DNA from: Bacteroidetes bacterium HGW-Bacteroidetes-21
GTDB lineage: Bacteria > Bacteroidota > Bacteroidia > Bacteroidales > GWA2-32-17
Reading direction: 5' to 3'
Length of the DNA: 35,276 nucleotides
Assembly (NCBI GenBank): GCA_002840935.1
Contig: PHDH01000011.1
Coordinates: forward strand, 1 to 35,276
In this document: one piece after another, positions 29,401 to 35,276 of the stretch
Position numbering within the stretch: the first letter of the stretch is position 1
How the letters are laid out: the number at the start of each line of letters is the position of its first letter
Made by a program: the position numbers and the translations under genes
Notes under the pieces: model-generated
Told to the model about the DNA's origin: nothing
What the model saw: the letters and a program-made list of their open reading frames with translations, nothing else
Databases searched by the model: none

Positions 29401-29802
29401 TTACTCAACCCCAAAAGGTACTTTGACATCTCATTTAATATGCAGGCAGATGATGGAGAACTCAATGTGGGAAGTGCTGGTCAGACATATGCAGCAGTAG
29501 CCCTTTTATGTATAGCAAGATTATCATTAATTGACCAAAGCGGTAGACTTCGCAAAGGTTTGCGGTTTATGCCAATAGATGAAGCTGAAGGAATAGGAAG
29601 TAATTATGACTTATTGGAAAATATTGCAAAAACAAATGATTATCAAATAATTTCTATGTCAATAAGGCCTTTAGATGATTTCAAGGAGGGTGAACAATAT
29701 CTTTATATACTTAATGGCAGGATGGGAAAAAATGAGAGAATCAACACTTTTGCCATTTTTAGTGAAGAAGTGGGTATAACAGAACATACAGGAGAATTAT
29801 AA
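26455..29802 (+). CDS. jetC: Wadjet subunit JetC (SMC/MukB-like ATPase)
   Basis: 1115 residues, the usual length for JetC. Walker A is GDSGVGKT at residues 36-43, in the context FHPFRTDFTGDSGVGKTII. Long charged coiled coils (about 190-420 and 580-800) flank a hinge-like middle. The C-terminal head has a signature-like NVGSAGQ (1004-1010) and Walker B FMPIDEAEG with D1042 and E1043. Two such heads would form the ATPase that drives DNA loop extrusion on the plasmid. It starts within the jetB stop and jetD follows 10 bases after it. All catalytic motifs look intact. Confidence 0.9.
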   Translation: MTAKSFPRIYSLSTVGIRNHYHTNYLFHPFRTDFTGDSGVGKTIIADILQLILVGEKEYKSATEANEEREVRKLPLGRFGYVFLNIEVDNKQYLVIGMFISNGGVEPFIIQQGYDWENFTPLTEPLSYRKILINDNVIDIDALAEQLTDVYCKKFSLKKYHEYLRKYEILPIDLINDGELKNYAQIIRSFSRGRGFKNDSEGLKRFFFNDGKENEIYEKFQRQLNEMDADLKDQRRNKDDIENVRKKENRLIELKKLKSEKESSELTYYEAKTIYHFRNIENFKKQISLNKNSIIKVNKSIVQFRLQELETDEKTLRCEIDNIDKEFDNIITIEKSLDDANNNIEKYSETKQEVDQRYPELDKLYLQMLEVDKWLVQYKTIDELRSAFYNQLENKKERDNLKSFENELRQKKLYEKFLKSKWAIDIKEGNKFYNDEKKRIENEIQNLKAIQNFSDTSNKYSLASWILNNLQKLTHEQESVFVHFQKLVTRKPEVFHKGDRYLSEPLELLDNLRIEESGKNGFWLYINGIREYIKYVPVQIFNSTDKEKITNYFKENYQEADEKLNHLNDEKEDLEDLNNNVNKFGENIVAKYPKKQELESFPANESLSKSEEEFEQYLRDYFNRDEIVVLKKSIQSLKPLNDSGELFLRNIDNIKTELKDFLKNNGIDAESEFEDIKHKLNILRDKKQKSISDNENRYIRYNKLLSSYSESQGTAEFVKTIDKLSIYKEMERKLSQKERLKQEIKNIQAQVLSENKLYQEFNVKYEALSNTKLIFNINSFEGKFTNPDVEEKHNMELAKTLYLKDYKSIVEEYIDISEKIQFENSEDFILLAKHMVSEVLAKRIINEDTAILDEIRKYLTELTEKLSELSERKYKLLKELFIEVREVFSEYIFTINNIANYFRGNEKQISQGYKLILKHTFSDTYPIGWIDDFLRKLDETIGRERINSGLFSVLREKIDITDIMITAYHQCGGKSKSPDAKELLNPKRYFDISFNMQADDGELNVGSAGQTYAAVALLCIARLSLIDQSGRLRKGLRFMPIDEAEGIGSNYDLLENIAKTNDYQIISMSIRPLDDFKEGEQYLYILNGRMGKNERINTFAIFSEEVGITEHTGEL

Positions 29803-29812
29803 AAATGCATTT

Positions 29813-30778
29813 ATGGACAAACAATTGACATGGAGAGAAATCAAGGCATTAAACCAGCTTTATTATGATAGAAACACCAAGGCCAAAATAGATAATAGGC
29901 CATATATTAAATACTTAATCGAAGACGGATTTATAGATTATAAGCGAGGGACTAAAAAAATACTTCAGCCAACTTATAAATTCAACAAAAAATTTGAATC
30001 TGAATGCTTTTCAGAACTCTATAACGGATATAATATCTTCTTATTGGAAAATAATCTTTTATCTGATTATACAAATTTTACCGAGTTTGAAATAAAAGGT
30101 TTAATGACCCTCATAAAATCACAAACCATACTACAAGATCTACAAAGTAAAATACTAGCCGGTCAGGAAAGTCGAAAAGGAGTATCAACTCTGTTCTTCA
30201 AATCTGCTAAATATATAAGGAAAAATTCTGCTTTAGAAAAAGCTGTTTTAAAGTTATTGAATATAGAAACATTCCCACAAAATGAGAATCAGGGATTTTA
30301 CAGGGTTCCGAGTAAAAATCCAAAAGCTATTATACTATGTGAAAACATGTACTTTTTAACTTTGAATATTGCTCAAAGTAACGATATTGAATTATGGTGT
30401 GCTGGTGGGAATAATACCAAACCTATTGAAAATATACCCAAAATAGACTATCCAATTTTTTATCTTTGTGATTGGGATTATGATGGGTTGAAAATATTTG
30501 AGAGGCTTCTTGAAATCGTCGAAAAAACACCTACTAAAAAAACGTCCCTGCAATTACTATCACCTAAAGGTAAAAGAGAGAATATTATTGCCACACATGA
30601 CCATCATCGAAGCCAATGGAAACAGGAAATTAAATTTTCCGGATTGACACCATCCTGTTACACATCGGAACAGATTCAATTAATAAATAACCTGATTGTA
30701 AACAATGAGTGGATTGAAGAAGAGAGCAATGATTTGGGATTGATAATAAATAAAATCAATAGTGAACTTGCCAGGTAG
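29813..30778 (+). CDS. jetD: Wadjet nuclease JetD (Toprim, DUF2220-like)
   Basis: 321 residues. The N-terminal ~70 residues are winged-helix-like (TWREIKALNQLYYD...YLIEDGFIDYKRG). The C-terminal part carries a Toprim core: E177 in LCENMYFL and the acidic cluster DWDYDG (D220, D222, D224), as in topoisomerase VI-like nucleases. JetD cleaves the plasmid once the JetABC motor has stalled on it. It is somewhat shorter than type I JetD proteins, which agrees with a different Wadjet subtype. The conserved acidic residues suggest an active enzyme. Confidence 0.85.
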   Translation: MDKQLTWREIKALNQLYYDRNTKAKIDNRPYIKYLIEDGFIDYKRGTKKILQPTYKFNKKFESECFSELYNGYNIFLLENNLLSDYTNFTEFEIKGLMTLIKSQTILQDLQSKILAGQESRKGVSTLFFKSAKYIRKNSALEKAVLKLLNIETFPQNENQGFYRVPSKNPKAIILCENMYFLTLNIAQSNDIELWCAGGNNTKPIENIPKIDYPIFYLCDWDYDGLKIFERLLEIVEKTPTKKTSLQLLSPKGKRENIIATHDHHRSQWKQEIKFSGLTPSCYTSEQIQLINNLIVNNEWIEEESNDLGLIINKINSELAR

Positions 30779-30838
30779 TTGTTTTAAAAGACATAAAGAT
30801 TGTCATGATTTTTTTAAAATATTTTCATAAATTGAAAT

Positions 30839-32308
30839 ATGTCAAAGTGTTACATCTGCAATAGAGAATTAATTGAAAGGAACTACTATGAACAAAACAT
30901 AGATAGTTTTAATGATAAACCAGCCATTAATCACAAAGAACATATAATACCTAATGCTTTACATGGTAGATTTAAAGCAGAAAATATATTGTGCTCAGAT
31001 TGTGGAGGAATTCTCAGTAAAAGTATTGATTCACCTTTTTGTAGCCTTTTTAATGTTATTACAGAGCAACTTAAACATGTACTAATAACTAAAGATCATG
31101 GAAAAAGCAATGAACCACCAGTTCTAAAAGGATATTTATATAAAGACGAGTCATTTAAAGAAAAAATTGAGATTAATTATAAAGATAAAAAAGTTTCCCC
31201 AGAAAATCCATATTATGAATTAGACACATCCACAAACAAGTTAACCATTTTCGCAAATAAAAGAAGGGCTAAACATTTTAAAGAAGTAGTCTTAAATGAA
31301 CTAAGAGAGAAAGGAATTAAAACGGGTGAGTTAGTAATTGAAGTAAAAACAGATATTGAAGATCAAAGATTTTTAGGTTTGTTCTTCACAGAAAATATTC
31401 AAGATTTTAATGCCAAATTTAAGAAGGGATTCTGCAAGATAGCTGTTGAATTTGCTCTTCATAAGGGAATTAAAAGAGAGGGTTTAAAGAATGTACTAAA
31501 AATAAACACCGACCAAACGGCTGAACATATTGATTCTAAAAATTTAATACCTTTTTTCCCATTAAGTTCTTTTGACAAGTTTTATGAAACAAACCGATTA
31601 GATATTGAAACGAATTATCCTACACATGAAATAATCTTGTTTACTCAACATTATACCAATAATACGAAAAAACTCTTTTGTTTTATTTCTCTTTTCAGTA
31701 CGTTTCAATACTATGTTTTATTAAATGATAAATACACAGGCCCGGATGTCGTTGAAACTTATTGTCAAACAGTTTTAAAACAAGAATTTCCCGATATCAA
31801 TATAAGAAGTATCAGACCAAAACATTTAAGCATTATTGTTCATAATTTTGGAATTGATACCTCAAAATACAAAGGGGAATCACTATCTGATTATATAGAT
31901 TTCATTGAAAAGGAATATAAAAATCTGAAGGCTAAATACGAGTTAGATATTTTTGGAGAGTTGAAAGAATCAGCATCGGTTTTATTAACAAGCTTTACCC
32001 TCTCAAAATCTGCAAAAACGGAACTTTTGGAACATATCTCATATCGTAATGTTATTAAGAGTTTTGCTGATTTTCCAGAAAATCAAACAATTGCTTTTTT
32101 GAGGGAAGCTCAAGCAATTCACGAAGATAGCTTTATATACTATAAAAGAAGTTTCTTTGAAGATGATGGACATGGGCAATTAGAAAACTTATCCTACCCG
32201 GATGAGTTAATAAAAGAAATGAACAGAAATTCTCAAATCTGTAAAGCATACGGCCATTTAAAATTTGGAGAATTATCCAAATTCATCGAAAAGAATAAAT
32301 CAAAATAA
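30839..32308 (+). CDS. HNH-type nuclease domain protein downstream of Wadjet
   Basis: 489 residues. An N-terminal HNH/zinc domain is clear: CYIC (C4, C7), KEHIIPNALHG (E34, H35) and CSDCGG (C52, C55), the order of HNH_5-like endonucleases. The remaining ~430 residues are mixed alpha/beta with no family I recognise and may sense a target. It starts 60 bases after jetD on the same strand with no terminator or promoter-like element that I can see between them, so it may be co-transcribed with the Wadjet genes. The next gene starts one base after its stop. Nuclease activity is inferred from the motif. Confidence 0.75.
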   Translation: MSKCYICNRELIERNYYEQNIDSFNDKPAINHKEHIIPNALHGRFKAENILCSDCGGILSKSIDSPFCSLFNVITEQLKHVLITKDHGKSNEPPVLKGYLYKDESFKEKIEINYKDKKVSPENPYYELDTSTNKLTIFANKRRAKHFKEVVLNELREKGIKTGELVIEVKTDIEDQRFLGLFFTENIQDFNAKFKKGFCKIAVEFALHKGIKREGLKNVLKINTDQTAEHIDSKNLIPFFPLSSFDKFYETNRLDIETNYPTHEIILFTQHYTNNTKKLFCFISLFSTFQYYVLLNDKYTGPDVVETYCQTVLKQEFPDINIRSIRPKHLSIIVHNFGIDTSKYKGESLSDYIDFIEKEYKNLKAKYELDIFGELKESASVLLTSFTLSKSAKTELLEHISYRNVIKSFADFPENQTIAFLREAQAIHEDSFIYYKRSFFEDDGHGQLENLSYPDELIKEMNRNSQICKAYGHLKFGELSKFIEKNKSK

Positions 32309-32309
32309 C

Positions 32310-34442
32310 ATGAACCCGAAACCTGAAAATTCAGAGAATTTATTAGCCCAATTCAAAGAAACAGTAGACAAATATTCTGCGAATATTACTTCAGATAACC
32401 TTATTGATATTAGCAAGCAATTTGGAATTGACACTACGAGAGGTTATTCTGCTCATCAGGTTTCGCAAATAATCTATGGAAAAATTAAAGAATCATTAAA
32501 AATTGATTCAGAAAAAGAACCGGAAAAAATATCAAGGACACGATTATTAAATTTACAGGCAGAGTTGATTTACAGGCATGTGCTTTATAATGAAGACCCT
32601 GTTGAATATATAATGACATTGAAAGTTATTAATGATTCATGTAGACCGGATATGAACTATTTTCCACCGTTTTCAGACGTAGAAAAATGGGAATCCGCAA
32701 TAACCAACTGTAAAAGTTACAATAAATTTTCACTGACAACGCATAAAATTCTATATGATGATATCAGGAAAGACTATCCGGAAGATTATGACATTGCAAA
32801 TTCTGTTAAACAGCTAATAGAAAAAGGATGTACGATTGAAATTGTGAATTCAGATATACTTATCACAAGCGGGATGGAAGCTGTTATTGACGAACTTAAT
32901 GAAAAGGTTAGGACTATTGGGGGTATTGTTCTGGCTAAATCATTATTAAATCATCTGACCCATATTGGTAAATATTCTAAACGATTCGAACGCTTTTTCA
33001 TAACACGTGAAACCAGTGGTGTTAGCTTTGACCAAAAGCCACAAATACCATACGGTTTTCTATTGAATTTATCGTTAAAGTACCCTTGTGAAAACCTGAA
33101 AATAATTGACCCACAAAAACTATTGGATGAAATAATCCATTTAGCAATTATTATCACAAACGGAGCATATGGAGTGCAGCCTTACAATTTTTGGACATTT
33201 CATTTTCAAACAGGAGACACCATAATTAAATTCTGTACGGAAATAGCTCTATGGGATTCAATGTTTTCAATACCACAATGCCGAACTTCTACTGCTATTG
33301 AAATAACAGACAAGCTGTTTTCTTATATTGATGAAGAAACTTTCAAGGGAACATTTGGTTTCTCAAGACAAGAGTTTATTGAAGTCTTAAATGAGATACA
33401 AAAAATGGCTTCAGAAACTAATATGCCTGTTATCATTTATTACTCAACTATAAGCAAAAAATTAAAACAAATCGACAAAGAAACGATACTTAAAATTCTA
33501 AACTTTCTTTCACATTCCGATGGTGTAAATGAGAACTATACGTTACCGTCAGATTATTCTTCAATAGACTTTTATTTAAAACCATTGTTGAAGCAGGGAA
33601 ATACAAAATTCCTGCTAATGAATAAATCATGGTGTTCACCAAATTACTTTGAATCATTAGCTACAAGACTCAGAGAGTCCTTTAAAAAACAGAAAAAAGA
33701 TTTAGATGCTGAATTAGGTACACAACTTGAAATCTTTTTACAAAATAAACTTACTGAAAAAGGAATAATATTCTCAACCGGAGATTATAAAGTGGGTGGG
33801 ATAGCCGGTGAATGTGACCTTTTAATAGAATCTGAAAAAGCAATTGTGCTCATTGAGTTCAAAAAGAAAGTATTAACAAGAAAATCCAAGTCTGGTATTG
33901 ATACAAATATATTACTTGATTTATCTGACAGTATCTTAACCGCACAACTTCAGGCTGGAAGAACAGAAATAATATTAAGGGAACAGGGGAACATTACTCT
34001 GAAAGCAAAAGATGGGACGGAAACCATTGTGTATTTCAATAACAGGCAGATCGAAAGAGTCGCTCTTACCCAGCTTGAATTCGGAGGTTTTCAGGACAGA
34101 AGCATTATAAATCAATTTCTAAAATCGCTGCTTACACATTCCTTTGGAACATTCTCCGAAGACACAAATATAATTAAGAAATTTAAAGAACTTGCAGAGA
34201 AACAGGAGCAATGGGTAGAACAGTATAACAAATTATATGAGTTGGATAAAGGATTTGCTCATTACCCGTTTTTTAACTGTTGGTTTTTAAGCCTTCCACA
34301 GTTACTTGAAGTGATAAACATTTCATCTGATAACAATACTTTTCATGAAGTATTTCGCAAAACAAAGCATGTTACAATGAGCACACTTGATTGGTATAGA
34401 GAATTTGATACTGTTACTAAGTTGAAAAGAAAACAGGAATAG
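32310..34442 (+). CDS. Large PD-(D/E)XK nuclease-like protein
   Basis: 710 residues from the ATG at 32310, one base after the upstream stop; an earlier in-frame ATG at 32265 lies inside the HNH gene. Residues about 1-450 are mostly helical with no recognised motif. Near 470-530 the sequence shows a PD-(D/E)XK core: a helix with Glu (DAELGTQLEIFLQ), D503 in AGECDLLIE and E516-x-K518 in VLIEFKKK, the layout of a restriction-type or NERD-like nuclease. The C-terminal ~180 residues are helical. Together with the HNH gene it forms a two-gene module attached to the Wadjet operon. Its substrate and whether it is needed for plasmid defence are unknown. Confidence 0.75.
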   Translation: MNPKPENSENLLAQFKETVDKYSANITSDNLIDISKQFGIDTTRGYSAHQVSQIIYGKIKESLKIDSEKEPEKISRTRLLNLQAELIYRHVLYNEDPVEYIMTLKVINDSCRPDMNYFPPFSDVEKWESAITNCKSYNKFSLTTHKILYDDIRKDYPEDYDIANSVKQLIEKGCTIEIVNSDILITSGMEAVIDELNEKVRTIGGIVLAKSLLNHLTHIGKYSKRFERFFITRETSGVSFDQKPQIPYGFLLNLSLKYPCENLKIIDPQKLLDEIIHLAIIITNGAYGVQPYNFWTFHFQTGDTIIKFCTEIALWDSMFSIPQCRTSTAIEITDKLFSYIDEETFKGTFGFSRQEFIEVLNEIQKMASETNMPVIIYYSTISKKLKQIDKETILKILNFLSHSDGVNENYTLPSDYSSIDFYLKPLLKQGNTKFLLMNKSWCSPNYFESLATRLRESFKKQKKDLDAELGTQLEIFLQNKLTEKGIIFSTGDYKVGGIAGECDLLIESEKAIVLIEFKKKVLTRKSKSGIDTNILLDLSDSILTAQLQAGRTEIILREQGNITLKAKDGTETIVYFNNRQIERVALTQLEFGGFQDRSIINQFLKSLLTHSFGTFSEDTNIIKKFKELAEKQEQWVEQYNKLYELDKGFAHYPFFNCWFLSLPQLLEVINISSDNNTFHEVFRKTKHVTMSTLDWYREFDTVTKLKRKQE

Positions 34443-34520
34443 ATTATTTTTTGTATCACTTATTATATTTCTAAACAGTTACTTAAGCCTGCAACTTGAA
34501 AATCAATTTTAGTTATAGCA

Positions 34521-34630
34521 ATCGGCTCCAAATCGACTCCATATCGATTTCACATCGGGAACGTATCGAATAACTATCGGTTAAATATTGGAAAACTATC
34601 GGATACATATTGGGCACATATCGGGTACGA
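34521..34630. repeat. Ten 11-bp units with an ATCGG core (helically phased array)
   Basis: 110 bases made of exactly ten units of 11 bp. Each begins A-T-C/T-G-G/A: A and T are constant, C in eight and T in two, G constant, then G in seven and A in three; the other six bases vary but tend to end in AT. Two degenerate units beginning GTTG follow at 34641 and 34652, shifted by one base. Eleven bp is close to one turn of DNA, so all cores face the same side. It lies 35 bases before the next gene and may be its operator or an iteron-like binding array. Confidence 0.85.
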
Positions 34631-34665
34631 AATAAACAACGTTGGAAAACCGTTGAAATCAGTAT

Positions 34666-35166
34666 ATGAGCCGTACAAAAAGCACAATTCAGAAGCGACA
34701 GAGAGAAAAAATGCTTTCCCAGAGCAAGGAACAGCTTGTAGAAACCATTCTGCAATTACAGGAAAAAGTAAATCAGTATGAAGAAAAACTACTTCAAAGA
34801 ATAGAAGAATACGAACAACTATCAAAAAAACATCAAGAACAGCAAACAGACAACACCCCGGTTGTTGTGCCTAGCAAGAAACTAAGCTGGGTTGGGAAAA
34901 TTGTTTACGCTTTAGCTACCAGAGATTGTCCCATGCAATCCTCAGAAATAGTTGACTTCATAGAAAAATTCGATAACACAGCCTTTAAAAACGCTACAGA
35001 CAAATCCAAGTACCTTTCCTCCTTTCTTGGAAATGCCCTGAAGTTCGAAAGGATTTGCCGGTATAAACAAAAAGGGATCCGGGGTCATTTCTACACATTG
35101 CCCCAATGGTGCGATGAGAATGGCAACCTGAAGAGAGAATACAAGGAAAAAGAACCCATCGTTTAA
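34666..35166 (+). CDS. Coiled-coil and winged-helix-like DNA-binding candidate
   Basis: 166 residues. Residues 1-70 are basic then strongly coiled (SKEQLVETILQLQEKVNQYE...), recalling the N-terminal zipper of IS66-type transposases. Residues about 75-155 look like a winged helix (KIVYALATRDCPMQSSEIVDFIE... to RGHFYTLPQW). It follows the 11-bp array by 35 bases, so it may bind it, perhaps as an oligomer. No family is firmly recognised; it could be an autoregulator or part of a mobile element. Codon choice is somewhat richer in G+C than in the Wadjet genes. Confidence 0.6.
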   Translation: MSRTKSTIQKRQREKMLSQSKEQLVETILQLQEKVNQYEEKLLQRIEEYEQLSKKHQEQQTDNTPVVVPSKKLSWVGKIVYALATRDCPMQSSEIVDFIEKFDNTAFKNATDKSKYLSSFLGNALKFERICRYKQKGIRGHFYTLPQWCDENGNLKREYKEKEPIV

Positions 35167-35276
35167 AACTTTGTATTTGACATTTCCGGGAATATTAAAC
35201 ACAAACCGGAATTATTCAGCATAAACAGTCAAAAAGCGACAAAACCGGGAAAGTTCAGTTTTCGGATGTCGGAACT

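Noticed and set aside
34521-34630. CRISPR array
   Set aside because: Units are 11 bp with a 5-base core; there are no long repeats, no spacers and no cas genes beside it.
34513-34825. Two minus-strand frames of about 80 residues across the 11-bp array
   Set aside because: They arise from the repeat and from the opposite strand of the winged-helix-like gene; the translations are Phe/Cys/Ser-rich and unlike a real protein.
35184-35211. Terminator after the last gene
   Set aside because: Only a 6-bp TTCCGG/CCGGAA pair with a 16-base loop and no T run; too weak to call. I see nothing else in 35167-35276.

Overview
The window reads as an AT-rich chromosome segment of a member of the Bacteroidota. 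The grounds are a family of very large RHS proteins typical of that phylum, a SprB-like repeat, a CUB domain and a type IX secretion-like tail in the first gene, weak Shine-Dalgarno signals, and a TAnnTTTG-type -7 element before the defence operon. It starts inside a gene. No rRNA, tRNA, CRISPR array or complete insertion sequence was seen.

Region A (1-20269, + strand) is one tightly packed transcription unit. Its genes overlap or nearly touch: a surface/secreted beta-helix protein (cut by the window edge), a membrane-anchored Skp/OmpH-like chaperone, a lipoprotein, a 2296-residue RHS-associated shell protein, a small exported protein, a roughly 2720-residue RHS protein with a C-terminal tip, and a lipoprotein that is probably the tip's immunity partner. 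I read this as a surface or secreted RHS toxin-delivery locus with its own envelope helper proteins.

Region B (20294-21800) is an orphan RHS tip: the conserved RHS core end plus a different C-terminal domain, followed directly by an exported MORN-repeat (YwqK-like) candidate immunity protein. Three near-identical 23-bp palindromes bracket it, two upstream and one downstream. The orphan core aligns in DNA with the core of the full-length RHS gene, which would allow tip exchange by recombination.

Region C (21944-24342) holds a small + strand gene, a shared hairpin terminator, and a minus-strand group of small genes: unknown, membrane-anchored unknown, and a translationally coupled pair of a CxxCxGxG zinc-finger protein and a possible Cas2/SinR-fold protein. 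A short fragment that may be a gene remnant follows.

Region D (24464-34442, + strand) is a Wadjet-type plasmid-defence operon: jetA (MukF-like kleisin), jetB (MukE-like), jetC (SMC/MukB-like ATPase) and jetD (Toprim nuclease). Two more nuclease genes continue on the same strand with little spacing: an HNH-type protein and a large PD-(D/E)XK protein. The six-gene combination is the strongest candidate for an expanded or undescribed defence system here.

Region E (34521-35166) carries a striking array of ten perfect 11-bp units (ATCGG-type core at every helical turn) directly before a gene for a coiled-coil plus winged-helix-like protein. The last 110 bases hold no gene I can support.
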